A DNA stretch of 19,475 nucleotides from SIG575 sp964474295 (GTDB lineage Bacteria; Bacillota; Clostridia; Oscillospirales; Acutalibacteraceae), in assembly GCA_964474295.1 (NCBI GenBank), contig CAYYRN010000037.1:1-19475 (forward strand), in the 5' to 3' direction. Positions 7,156 to 14,840 of the stretch are shown here, in pieces. Position numbers and translations under genes: made by a program. The notes beneath the pieces were generated by a model. That model saw only the letters and a program-made list of their open reading frames with translations, had not been told where the DNA came from and searched no databases. Positions within the stretch are counted from its first letter, which is position 1, and every line of letters begins with the position of its first letter.

Positions 7156-8181
7156 TTATTCATCCCTTTCTGCACTGATAATTTCACCGACAAGCTTTGT
7201 TAAATATTTTACACTCGGCACAAGACTTGCATAATCCATTCGTGTCGGGCCAATGATGCCGAGGGTACCTCCGAAAGAATCGGAAACCTTATAAGGCGAC
7301 ACAATCATACTCGAATTTGCAAGGGGTGTGTACGGGTTTTCTTTGCCGATATAAACATTCAGTCCGCCATTTGTACGGGATAATACACTAAGCAGAGTAT
7401 CTCTTTTTGAAATAAACTCCATAATACCCAAAACATCCGAACTGATTTCACTGTTATTAAACAAATTTTGCTGACCGCCGAGAAAAATATCCGCTTTCAT
7501 AGCGTCTTTTGCCAAATCGGAAAAAGCGACAACTATCGGACTCATCGCAAGAGCGTATTCACCGAGAGAAACCACAAGGCTTTGAAGCATCACGTCCGAT
7601 ACGTCCGCAAGGGGTTTGCCTATAAAATTCTCCGCCGCCGTTTTGTAAAACAGTTGAACAATGTTTTCCGTAATATCCGCATCGGTACGGCAAACCTTAT
7701 TCTTCAAAACGCCGGAAGACGTAAGCAACACCACAATAGCGGTTCTTGAGCTTACGGGGACAAGCTCCGCTTTTCTTATAAAAGCACCTGCACTCGTCGG
7801 AGTTGTTGTGACAACGGCACAGTTTGTTATGTCGGCTAAAATTGCCGCCGCCTCTTTGAGCAGCTTTTCGGAATCACCGAAATGAGTACCGAGCATCATA
7901 TCGATTCTTCTGCGCCGTTCAGGTTCGAGAGTTCTTTCGCACATCAGCTCATCAACATAATATCTGTAACCCTTTTGAGTAGGTATTCTGCCTGATGATG
8001 TGTGCGGCTGCTCAAGATACCCCATCTCCGAAAGCTCTGCCATTTCGTTCCTCACAGTTGCCGAGGAAACGGAAATGTCAAGGCTTTCAAGCAAGGGCTT
8101 TGAGCCGACAGGCTCACCGGACTTTATATACCTTTCTATAACGGCCGCAAGAATCATTTTTTTGCGTTCTGTCATTTCCAT
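7156..8181 (-). CDS. hrcA: Heat-inducible transcription repressor HrcA
   Basis: HrcA represses class I heat-shock operons by binding CIRCE, and in known systems depends on GroEL for activity. The 341-residue protein starts with MEMTERKKMILAAVIERYI, has a winged helix-turn-helix with SSATVRNEMAELSEMGYLEQ and HTSSGRIPTQKGYRYYVD (about 45-80), and a C-terminal GAF-like region ending in GIIGPTRMDYASLV, all family hallmarks. ATG 8181 is chosen because AGGTGG (8189-8194) lies seven bases upstream; an earlier in-frame GTG falls inside the CIRCE operator. It is the first gene of the operon it controls, so it is autoregulated. The operator and promoter lie directly upstream. Confidence 0.97.
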   Translation of the reverse strand: MEMTERKKMILAAVIERYIKSGEPVGSKPLLESLDISVSSATVRNEMAELSEMGYLEQPHTSSGRIPTQKGYRYYVDELMCERTLEPERRRRIDMMLGTHFGDSEKLLKEAAAILADITNCAVVTTTPTSAGAFIRKAELVPVSSRTAIVVLLTSSGVLKNKVCRTDADITENIVQLFYKTAAENFIGKPLADVSDVMLQSLVVSLGEYALAMSPIVVAFSDLAKDAMKADIFLGGQQNLFNNSEISSDVLGIMEFISKRDTLLSVLSRTNGGLNVYIGKENPYTPLANSSMIVSPYKVSDSFGGTLGIIGPTRMDYASLVPSVKYLTKLVGEIISAERDE

Positions 8182-8204
8182 CCTCTCACCACCTATGTAC
8201 CTGT

Positions 8205-8231
8205 TTAGCACTCTTTAAGTGAGAGTGCTAA
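8205..8231. promoter_or_regulatory. CIRCE operator (HrcA binding site)
   Basis: TTAGCACTC (8205-8213), nine bases, then GAGTGCTAA (8223-8231): an exact match to the CIRCE consensus. It lies at about the transcription start of the hrcA operon promoter, where bound HrcA would block initiation, and forms part of the mRNA leader. Confidence 0.98.
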
Positions 8232-8242
8232 ACTATACATAT

Positions 8243-8271
8243 ACTATACAACTGTGGGGAAATATTGTCAA
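8243..8271 (-). promoter_or_regulatory. Sigma-A promoter of the hrcA-grpE-dnaK-dnaJ operon
   Basis: On the minus strand TTGACA (8271-8266) and TATAGT (8248-8243) are 17 bases apart. The predicted start, near 8236, is just upstream of the CIRCE operator. The -35 box lies 23 bases beyond the clpC stop. Confidence 0.9.
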
Positions 8272-8293
8272 TATTTGAAATGTAAACCTTTTG

Positions 8294-10735
8294 TTAATTA
8301 ACTTTTTCTTCAAAGATAAATTTATCGTCCTCAAACCTGCAAAGATAGCTTTTTTGTGCTTTTACGCTTCCGTCAAGCATAAGCTCCGACAAAGTATCTT
8401 CTATTTTCGACTGTATCGCACGTCTTAAAGGTCTTGCACCGTATATCGGGTCAAAGCCTGCCGAGGCGATTTTTTCAACAGCCTCATCTGAAAAATCAAC
8501 ATCTATTTCAAACTGAGAAACCCGCTTTTTGAGTGAGGCGAGCATACGCTTGGCTATTTCCTGAATATCCTTTTCCGTCAACTGCCTGAAAACGATTATA
8601 TCATCTATCCTGTTGAGAAATTCGGGTTTAAAGCACTGCTTCAGCTCACCCATAACAGAGTCTTTGATTTTTTCGTGCGATAAGCTTTGCTGACTTTCCG
8701 CAGAAAAACCGAAAGCCGATTTTTTATCCGTTATAAGCTTTGCGCCGACATTTGATGTCATAATTATGATACAGTTTTTAAAATCTACCTTTCTTCCCTG
8801 CGAATCGGTAAGGATGCCGTCTTCGAGAATCTGCAAAAGAATATTGAAAACATCGGGATGTGCTTTTTCGATTTCGTCAAACAGAACAACAGAGTAGGGT
8901 TTTCTTCTGATAGCCTCCGTAAGCTGACCGCCCTCCTCATAACCGACATATCCGGGCGGCGAGCCGACAAGACGTGAAACCGTGTGCTTTTCCATATATT
9001 CGGACATATCAAACCTCAGCATTGCACTTTCGGAACCGAACATGGATTCCGCAAGAGTTTTGCAAAGCTCGGTTTTACCTACACCCGTAGGTCCTAAAAA
9101 CATAAACGAGCCTATCGGTCTCTTCGGGTCTTTAAGTCCTGCCCTGCCTCGTCTTATTGCCTTTGAAACGGCGGTTACGGCTTCATCCTGACCGACTATT
9201 CTCTTGTGAAGAACTTCTTCCATTCGCAGAAGCTTTTCGCTTTCTTCCTCCGTCAATTGAGTTACCGGTATGCCCGTCCAGTCGGCAACAATTCCCGCAA
9301 TTTCTTCGGGTGTTACCTCACCGCTTACTCCCGACGTTTTTTTACGCCATTCTTCCTTTTGTTCTTCAAGAGATGCCGTGAGCCGTTTTTCTTCATCACG
9401 CAAAACGGCGGCTCTTTCAAAGTCCTGATTTGTTACGGCATTTTCCTTTTCGCCCTTGACCGATTTTATTTTGTCTTCCATATCTTTCAGCTCGGAGGGA
9501 GTTGTGTAAGCACGAAGACGTACCTTTGATGCAGCTTCGTCGATAAGGTCGATTGCTTTGTCGGGGAGGAATCTGTCGCCTATATATCTTGACGAAAGCT
9601 TAACTGCTGCGACAATTGCTTCTTCCGGTATTTTAATTTTGTGATGAGCCTCGTATTTATCCTTTAAGCCCTTGAGTATCTCAATTGCTTCTTCTTCACT
9701 CGGCTCGCCCACCGTGACGGGTTGAAAACGTCTTTCCAATGCGGCATCCTTCTCTATGTGCTTTCTGTATTCGTCAATCGTGGTAGCACCTATAAGCTGA
9801 ATTTCGCCCCTTGCCAGCGACGGCTTTAAGATGTTTGCGGCATCTACCGCACCTTCCGCAGAACCCGCACCTATAATAGTATGGATTTCGTCAATAAAAA
9901 GTATCACATCATTTGCTTTGATTACTTCATCCATCGCCGCCTTTATGCGTTCCTCAAAATCGCCTCTGTATTTTGTTCCCGCAACCATACCCGTCAAATC
10001 AAGTGCGTAAATCTTTTTATCTTTAAGCAGCTCCGGTACTTCACCGTTTGCGATTTTAAGAGCCAAGCCCTCTGCTATTGCCGTTTTGCCGACACCGGGT
10101 TCACCTATAAGACACGGGTTGTTTTTGGTTCTTCTTGACAAAATTTGTATTACTCTTTCAATCTCTTTTTGTCTGCCGATTACGGGGTCGATTTTGTTCT
10201 GCAAGGCAAGTTCCGTTAAATTCCTGCCGAATTTTTCGAGTGTGGGGACGTTTGAATTGGATTTTGCCTCACCTTTTTTGCCGTTATCGACAGCCGTACC
10301 GCTGTCAAAAGCTTTGCTGATTTCCGCTGCTATTTCGCTTGTTGTGACGCCGATTTCAGCCATAATGCCGACCGCAAGGCCTTCGTTTTCTTTTACTATC
10401 GCAAGCAATATGTGTTCCGTTCCGACAAGTGACTGGCCTGACGAGGAGGCAATTGCAGCCGCATATTCCACAATGTGCTTTGACCTCGGTGTGAAATCGG
10501 CAGGTGTAAGAGATGTGGGTGTTCCGACACCCACGCTCATTTTAAGAATGTCCTCAACCTTATTTTCGGTAACGCCCTTTGATGTAAGAACACTTGACGC
10601 AACACCGTCAACCGACAAAAGGCCTAAGAGCAGATGTTCGCTTCCGACATAAGCGTGACCCAAATTTTCAGCCGAGGCCATAGCATTGTTCAAAGCGGCA
10701 TTCGCCCTTTCGGTAAATCCGGAAAACTTATACAT
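8294..10735 (-). CDS. clpC: ATP-dependent unfoldase ClpC
   Basis: Hsp100 unfoldase of 813 residues; in relatives it threads proteins, including those with phosphorylated arginines, into ClpP. Seen in order: two N-terminal repeats (about 3-145), AAA1 with P-loop GEPGVGKT (211-218) and Walker B FIDEIH (D282), a middle domain with a UVR-type helix DFERAAVLRDEEKRL starting at 438, and AAA2 with GPTGVGKT (548-555), a VVLFDEIEKAHPDVFN Walker B and the C-terminal GARPLRRAIQ sensor-2 motif. GGAGG precedes ATG 10735 by a normal distance. It follows mcsB after 37 bases as the last gene of the ctsR operon. No hairpin terminator is visible after its stop, only 23 bases from the hrcA -35 box. Confidence 0.97.
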   Translation of the reverse strand: MYKFSGFTERANAALNNAMASAENLGHAYVGSEHLLLGLLSVDGVASSVLTSKGVTENKVEDILKMSVGVGTPTSLTPADFTPRSKHIVEYAAAIASSSGQSLVGTEHILLAIVKENEGLAVGIMAEIGVTTSEIAAEISKAFDSGTAVDNGKKGEAKSNSNVPTLEKFGRNLTELALQNKIDPVIGRQKEIERVIQILSRRTKNNPCLIGEPGVGKTAIAEGLALKIANGEVPELLKDKKIYALDLTGMVAGTKYRGDFEERIKAAMDEVIKANDVILFIDEIHTIIGAGSAEGAVDAANILKPSLARGEIQLIGATTIDEYRKHIEKDAALERRFQPVTVGEPSEEEAIEILKGLKDKYEAHHKIKIPEEAIVAAVKLSSRYIGDRFLPDKAIDLIDEAASKVRLRAYTTPSELKDMEDKIKSVKGEKENAVTNQDFERAAVLRDEEKRLTASLEEQKEEWRKKTSGVSGEVTPEEIAGIVADWTGIPVTQLTEEESEKLLRMEEVLHKRIVGQDEAVTAVSKAIRRGRAGLKDPKRPIGSFMFLGPTGVGKTELCKTLAESMFGSESAMLRFDMSEYMEKHTVSRLVGSPPGYVGYEEGGQLTEAIRRKPYSVVLFDEIEKAHPDVFNILLQILEDGILTDSQGRKVDFKNCIIIMTSNVGAKLITDKKSAFGFSAESQQSLSHEKIKDSVMGELKQCFKPEFLNRIDDIIVFRQLTEKDIQEIAKRMLASLKKRVSQFEIDVDFSDEAVEKIASAGFDPIYGARPLRRAIQSKIEDTLSELMLDGSVKAQKSYLCRFEDDKFIFEEKVN

Positions 10736-10772
10736 AATATTACCTCCGTTTCATTTTCGGATAAAAATAAAA

Positions 10773-11783
10773 TTACTGTTCCTTCAAAATTTTTCCGACT
10801 TCTTCAGCCCTTACTTTATCTCTTTCTTGAGCATCAAGCTGCAACGATTTCCTTACATTTATCGTAGCGGGCTGCATATCGGGAATCATAGCATTGATTT
10901 TTTCCACATCGATATCGATTTCTTTTTCAGCCGCAGCAAAACGAACAAGTGAAATAAGCGACATAAATTCGTTTGAGCTGAGTTTTTTAGCATATTTTAA
11001 AATTCCGTATGCCCTGTATACCGAATCGAGATAATCCTCGTTTTTGAGCAGTTCTTTTCTTGCCGAACGCTCCTGTGAAATTATCTGTTTTACAATCGAA
11101 TCGAGATTATACATAGCTTCTTTTTCGCTTATGCCGAGGGTGATTTGGTTGCTTATCTGGTAGATATCCCCTCCCGGACGGCTGCCCTCACCGTAAGCGC
11201 CCCTTATAACAAGTCCGAGCTTTGAAACGGTTGATGACAGACGTGAAATAAGCCCCTGTTTTGTAAGAGCCGGCAAATGGAGCATAACGGAAGCTCTCAT
11301 TCCCGTTCCGAGGTTTGTCGGACACTGTGTAAGAAAGCCTATTCTTTCATCAAAGGCATAGTTTAACTTTTCACCGACGGTTCTTTCGATTTTTTCCGCC
11401 TTTTCATAAGCTTTTTCAAGCTGAAGTCCTGCCTCCATAGCCTGAATCCTCAAATGGTCTTCTTCTTCAAGCATAACACTGATATCCTCGTTATCGGAGA
11501 GAATAAGTGCTCTGCCCTGCGAAGGCCCTGCAAATTCGGGGCTGATAAGGTGTCTTTCAGCAAGCGACACCGTTTGATATGCCGGCACATCAGCCATATC
11601 GATAAAGCTCATATCATCATTATTGGATAAAACAACATCTTTAATCTTATAATTAAGTTCTTTTTTCTTATCCGCATCAAGTCTGAAAGGGAACGGATAA
11701 TCTTTAATATTTCTTGCAAACCTTATTCTCGTACTGAGTACAACGTCACCCTCCGGGCCGAAATCCTTATACCATTTTCCCAT
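10773..11783 (-). CDS. mcsB: Protein arginine kinase McsB
   Basis: McsB phosphorylates arginines on CtsR and on damaged proteins, inactivating the repressor and marking substrates for ClpCP. The 336-residue protein has the phosphagen-kinase fold: VVLSTRIRFARNI near the N-terminus, the nucleotide-binding and catalytic loop CPTNLGTGMR with the conserved Cys at 154, and RGAYGEGSRPGGDIYQISNQ with the catalytic loop region after it. The C-terminal RDKVRA (321-326) fits the RDxxRA phosphoarginine-binding motif known from Bacillus McsB, so allosteric self-activation is likely retained. It is slightly shorter than the Bacillus protein (363 aa). Its ATG overlaps the mcsA stop by one base (TAATG), indicating translational coupling to its activator. 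Confidence 0.96.
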   Translation of the reverse strand: MGKWYKDFGPEGDVVLSTRIRFARNIKDYPFPFRLDADKKKELNYKIKDVVLSNNDDMSFIDMADVPAYQTVSLAERHLISPEFAGPSQGRALILSDNEDISVMLEEEDHLRIQAMEAGLQLEKAYEKAEKIERTVGEKLNYAFDERIGFLTQCPTNLGTGMRASVMLHLPALTKQGLISRLSSTVSKLGLVIRGAYGEGSRPGGDIYQISNQITLGISEKEAMYNLDSIVKQIISQERSARKELLKNEDYLDSVYRAYGILKYAKKLSSNEFMSLISLVRFAAAEKEIDIDVEKINAMIPDMQPATINVRKSLQLDAQERDKVRAEEVGKILKEQ

Positions 11784-12295
11784 TACTGTTCACCCGACCT
11801 TTCCTTTATTTCGTCTCTCAATTCCGCTGCTTTTTCAAAGTTCTGTTCCTCAACGGCTTTTTTCAATTCTTCTTGAAGCTCTGCAATTATTTCCTCATTT
11901 GTTTTTTCTTTCTTTACAGAGCTTTCGTCCGCACTCTTTGCCGTTTTTCCGTTGTGCTGAGTTTTTCCGTGAATACGCTGAATTGACGGCAAAAGCAATT
12001 CATAAAATTTTTCATAGCAATTTGCACATCCGATTTTTCCGCTTTTCACGATTTCCTCAAAAGACATACCGCATTTTTCACAGCGTTCGGTCTTGCTTTG
12101 AGAAAGAGTTGCTTTCGGTTTTGTAAAAAAGTTTCCGAAGAAATCTCCGAAATCGAATCCGAAGCCCGAAAAGACATCGCCGTATCCCAATTTTCCCGCA
12201 CAGTCCGAACACAAGTGAAGCTGTGTATATTCGCCGTTTACTACGCTCTTGATATGAGTTGTTGCCTCGTTTTTACCGCAATTTTGACATAACAT
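11783..12295 (-). CDS. mcsA: McsB activator McsA (zinc finger, UVR motif)
   Basis: McsA activates McsB and helps control CtsR. The 170-residue protein carries four CxxC pairs (CQNC near 3-6, CSDC near 29-32, then CEKC and CANC further on), as expected for the two zinc modules of McsA, and ends in a UVR-type helix pair with EEQNFEKAAELRDEIKE, matching a similar motif in ClpC. AAGGAGG at 12304-12310 lies eight bases before ATG 12295. The gene is the second of four in the operon, 23 bases after ctsR. A Ser/Lys-rich linker separates the zinc part from the UVR part. Length fits the family (about 170-185 aa). Confidence 0.95.
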   Translation of the reverse strand: MLCQNCGKNEATTHIKSVVNGEYTQLHLCSDCAGKLGYGDVFSGFGFDFGDFFGNFFTKPKATLSQSKTERCEKCGMSFEEIVKSGKIGCANCYEKFYELLLPSIQRIHGKTQHNGKTAKSADESSVKKEKTNEEIIAELQEELKKAVEEQNFEKAAELRDEIKERSGEQ

Positions 12296-12318
12296 ATTCC
12301 GTTCCTCCTTAATATTGA

Positions 12319-12765
12319 TTACATCAGGCTTAAAAGCATTTGTTTGAAAATCGATGCCCTTATTTCATCACGCTGCTGTTGTGATGCCGCCCTCAGCGAG
12401 TTTTCCGATGTTGCGGCAAGCATAAGCTTTGCCGTGTTTTCATCAAGCATTTTCTGATAGTTCAAATTGTACAAATGCGCTCTGCACGTTTTATCGTCGA
12501 GCTTTGTTCCTATTTCGTTAACAACGTGCATAAGTGCCGTTCCTTTATCGTAATTGGCTCTCGTTATTCTTATATATCCGCCGCCGCCCCTTCTGCTTTC
12601 GACAATATAGCCGTGTTCGGGCGTAAACCGTGAAGAAATAACGTAATTTATCTGGCTCGGCACACAGCCGAGTGTTTCTGCCATTTCGTTACGCTGAATT
12701 TCCGTATATCCGTCACGCTCAAGCATTTCAAGAATCATCTTCGCAATAGCGTTACTTAAATTCAT
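12319..12765 (-). CDS. ctsR: Transcriptional repressor CtsR
   Basis: CtsR represses clp and mcs genes and senses heat itself. The 148-residue protein has an N-terminal helix-turn-helix (EIQRNEMAETLGCVPSQINY) and a beta wing with RRGGGGYIRI; the run of four glycines at 60-63 is the loop shown in Bacillus-type CtsR to act as thermosensor. The C-terminal half is helical and ends in a family-like QQQRDEIRASIFKQMLLSL. AGGAAGTGAG lies just before ATG 12765. It is first in ctsR-mcsA-mcsB-clpC and is preceded by two perfect CtsR operators, so negative autoregulation is very likely. Confidence 0.97.
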   Translation of the reverse strand: MNLSNAIAKMILEMLERDGYTEIQRNEMAETLGCVPSQINYVISSRFTPEHGYIVESRRGGGGYIRITRANYDKGTALMHVVNEIGTKLDDKTCRAHLYNLNYQKMLDENTAKLMLAATSENSLRAASQQQRDEIRASIFKQMLLSLM

Positions 12766-12797
12766 ATGCTCACTTCCTGTTCTTATGTCTTTTTGAC

Positions 12798-12814
12798 TTT
12801 GACTTTCTTTGACC
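12798..12814 (-). promoter_or_regulatory. CtsR operator downstream of the promoter
   Basis: On the minus strand GGTCAAA, three bases, AGTCAAA: an exact match to the RGTCAAANANRGTCAAA heptamer repeat of CtsR. It covers roughly +5 to +21 of the ctsR transcript. A third heptamer AGTCAAA (12792-12798) abuts it, overlapping by one base. Confidence 0.93.
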
Positions 12815-12825
12815 TTGCAATTTAT

Positions 12826-12853
12826 ATTATAGACAAAATTTAAGTTTTTTCAA
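12826..12853 (-). promoter_or_regulatory. Promoter of ctsR-mcsA-mcsB-clpC
   Basis: On the minus strand TTGAAA (12853-12848) and TATAAT (12831-12826) are 16 bases apart, giving a start near 12819. CtsR operators flank it on both sides, leaving only two bases between the upstream operator and the -35 box. Confidence 0.8.
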
Positions 12854-12854
12854 A

Positions 12855-12871
12855 GGTCAAAAAAGGTCAAA
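12855..12871 (+). promoter_or_regulatory. CtsR operator upstream of the promoter
   Basis: On the plus strand GGTCAAA, AAA, GGTCAAA: an exact CtsR heptamer repeat, in the opposite orientation to the operator at 12798-12814. It adjoins the -35 box of the ctsR promoter and faces the divergent gene at 13115. Confidence 0.93.
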
Positions 12872-12979
12872 AGTCTGTTTCGAAAAAGTAATATTCGTAT
12901 TTATCTTCGATTATCTCTTTTTTTCTTTTATTTTCTTCGTTTTTTGAAGTTTTTTATTTTTGATGTATCACAGTCAAAA

Positions 12980-13017
12980 AAAGATTCCTTTGGTTTTTTA
13001 CGCCAAAAGAATCCTTT
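12980..13017. terminator. Bidirectional terminator between divergent operons
   Basis: Arms 12980-12993 and 13003-13017 pair along 14 positions with one bulge; the single imperfect pair is a G-U on the minus strand. Seven Ts follow on the minus strand and a T-rich run on the plus strand. It stands between the ctsR promoter and the promoter of the beta-CASP gene. The rest of the 349-base gap between 12766 and 13114 is A/T-rich and holds the CtsR sites and promoters. Confidence 0.65.
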
Positions 13018-13066
13018 GTTTTTCGGATTATTTGATTTTTAAATTTTTAACTCCGTCTGCAAAATC

Positions 13067-13095
13067 TTGATTTTTAACAAAATTGCGTATATACT
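13067..13095 (+). promoter_or_regulatory. Sigma-A promoter of the beta-CASP gene
   Basis: TTGATT (13067-13072) and TATACT (13090-13095) are spaced by 17 bases. The predicted start, about 13102, coincides with the ribosome binding site GAGGTG (13103-13108), so the leader would be only about 13 bases. Confidence 0.7.
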
Positions 13096-13114
13096 TTAAA
13101 GTGAGGTGATGGTT

Positions 13115-14713
13115 ATGAAATTAACTTTTCTCGGTGCGGCACACGAAGTTACGGGTTCCTGCACTCTTTTGAACGCTTGCGGATACAACATAATTATCGA
13201 TTGCGGTATGGAACAGGGTATCGACACATACGAAAACTGCGAAATTCCCGTTTCTCCCGCACAAATCGACTTTGTGCTTTTAACTCACGCACATATAGAC
13301 CATTCGGGAAAAATACCGCTTCTTGTTTCTTCGGGATACAAAGGGCCTATTTATACAACAGGAGCCACTAAAAAGCTTTCCTCCATAATGCTTATGGACT
13401 CGGCTCATATTCAGGAATCGGAAGCTTTATGGAAGAACAGAAAAGCGGTGCGTTCGGGAGATGATGAATACAAGCCTCTTTACACAACAGAAGACGTGCA
13501 AAAAACCCTGCCTTTATTCAAAGGATGCGTTTACAACAAGTCGTACAGCATTGCGGACGGCATCAGCATACGCTTTATAGATGCGGGGCATCTGCTCGGC
13601 TCGGCATCTGTAGAAATTACGGTAAATGAAAACGGTGAAGAAAAAGTAATTCTGTTTTCGGGAGATATCGGCAACGTTTCACGTCCGCTTATCCGTAACC
13701 CGCAAAAGCCCGAAAAAGCGGATTTTGTCATTATCGAATCAACATACGGCGACCGTCTTCACGGCAAAAGACCAGATTATACTTATCAATTAACCCGTAT
13801 AATTCAAGACACCTTCGACAACGGCGGAAATGTCGTTATCCCCTGCTTTGCCGTTGGCAGAACACAGGAAATGCTTTACCTTTTAAGAGAGATAAAAGAA
13901 AAGAAGCTCATTCACGGACACGGGGATTTTCCCGTTTGGGTTGACAGTCCGCTTGCCGTTGAAGCCACGGAAATTTACAGTCAAAACGATGAGCTTTCAG
14001 ACTATTATGACAGCGAAACGATAGACCTCTTAGAGAAAAACATCGACCCGTTGAAATTCAGCGGACTCAAGCTTGCCGTATCAAGTGATGAATCCAAACA
14101 AATAAATTTCGACACGAAACCGAAAGTTATACTTTCAGCCAGCGGAATGTGTGAGGCGGGAAGAATCCGTCATCACTTAAAGCATAACCTTTGGCGAAAG
14201 GAATGTACCGTTTTGTTTGTCGGATATCAGGCTTACGGCACTCTCGGCAGAATGTTGACAGACGGTGCAAGGCATATTAAACTTTTCGGTGAAGATATAT
14301 ATGTTAACGCAAGAATAGAAAACATTAACGGCATAAGCGGTCATGCGGACAGAAAAATGCTTTTGGATTGGCTTGACAACATAAAAGAAAAGCCCGAAAA
14401 GGTTTTTGTAAATCACGGTGAAAATTTGTGCTGTGAAAATTTCGTTCAGGCAATAAAAAACGATTTGGGACTTGATGCCACCGCACCCTACAACGGTGCC
14501 GTTTACGACCTGACAAACAACATCTGTCTTGAAAAAGGCAACACGGTAATAATCGAAAAGAAAGCAAAGAAACCGTCAAACATCTATGAACGGCTTGTTA
14601 TGGCAGGAAAACAGCTTATGGATGTTATTTCCCGCAACAAAGGCGGCACCAACAAAGACCTTGCAAAATTCACGAATCAGATTCTTGAGCTTTGCAAAAA
14701 ATGGGACAGATAA
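13115..14713 (+). CDS. Beta-CASP metallo-beta-lactamase ribonuclease-like protein
   Basis: A 532-residue zinc hydrolase of the MBL plus beta-CASP plus RMMBL type (COG1236, relatives of CPSF73/Ysh1), predicted to cleave RNA. Motif 2 HAHIDH has H58, H60, D62 and H63; further metal ligands are in DAGHLLGS (motif 3) and LFSGDIG (motif 4). The beta-CASP domain shows FVIIESTYGDR, PVWVDSPLAVEATEIY and ILSASGMCEAGRIRHHL, and the closing RMMBL part has ISGHADRKMLLDWL and FVNHGE. The last 60 or so residues are a basic helical extension, perhaps for RNA binding. ATG 13115 is chosen because GAGGTG lies six bases before it; a GTG three codons earlier overlaps that site. It is the first gene transcribed away from ctsR. 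Target RNA is unknown; the distinction from RNase J is that the typical J C-terminal domain is absent. Confidence 0.9.
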   Translation: MKLTFLGAAHEVTGSCTLLNACGYNIIIDCGMEQGIDTYENCEIPVSPAQIDFVLLTHAHIDHSGKIPLLVSSGYKGPIYTTGATKKLSSIMLMDSAHIQESEALWKNRKAVRSGDDEYKPLYTTEDVQKTLPLFKGCVYNKSYSIADGISIRFIDAGHLLGSASVEITVNENGEEKVILFSGDIGNVSRPLIRNPQKPEKADFVIIESTYGDRLHGKRPDYTYQLTRIIQDTFDNGGNVVIPCFAVGRTQEMLYLLREIKEKKLIHGHGDFPVWVDSPLAVEATEIYSQNDELSDYYDSETIDLLEKNIDPLKFSGLKLAVSSDESKQINFDTKPKVILSASGMCEAGRIRHHLKHNLWRKECTVLFVGYQAYGTLGRMLTDGARHIKLFGEDIYVNARIENINGISGHADRKMLLDWLDNIKEKPEKVFVNHGENLCCENFVQAIKNDLGLDATAPYNGAVYDLTNNICLEKGNTVIIEKKAKKPSNIYERLVMAGKQLMDVISRNKGGTNKDLAKFTNQILELCKKWDR

Positions 14714-14723
14714 ATTTGACATT

Positions 14724-14749
14724 TTTTTGTTCATAATTGTGAACAAAAA
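14724..14749. other. A/T-rich inverted repeat after the beta-CASP gene
   Basis: Perfect 10-base arms (14724-14733 and 14740-14749) around a six-base loop, 10 bases after the stop codon. The side downstream on the plus strand is A-rich, not T-rich, so a standard terminator is doubtful; part of the U-run is inside the stem. Confidence 0.35.
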
Positions 14750-14784
14750 CAAAAAAGCTTTTATTTATTGTTTAAAAAAAATAC

Positions 14785-14812
14785 ATACTATTTTGTAAAA
14801 ATAAGTTATAAT
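14785..14812 (+). promoter_or_regulatory. Candidate promoter and regulator box of the two-component genes
   Basis: TATAAT at 14807-14812 is a perfect -10 box, but no good -35 box is present at 17 bases, as expected for a promoter that needs an activator. The stretch upstream, ATACTATT (14785-14792) running into TTTTGTAAAA (14791-14800), recurs in front of htrA at 17080-17104. Start of transcription would be near 14819, 22 bases before the ATG. Confidence 0.45.
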
Positions 14813-14840
14813 ATATTTGTATAAAAAAAGGAGTGTTTTT

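Noticed and set aside
8181..8211. Longer HrcA N-terminus beginning in the CIRCE element
   Set aside because: The GTG start lies in the operator, has no ribosome site, and HrcA proteins begin near TERKK; ATG 8181 fits.
10086..10652. A 188-residue plus-strand frame opposite clpC
   Set aside because: It mirrors the conserved N-terminal ClpC coding sequence; no promoter or ribosome site is seen and the product resembles no family.
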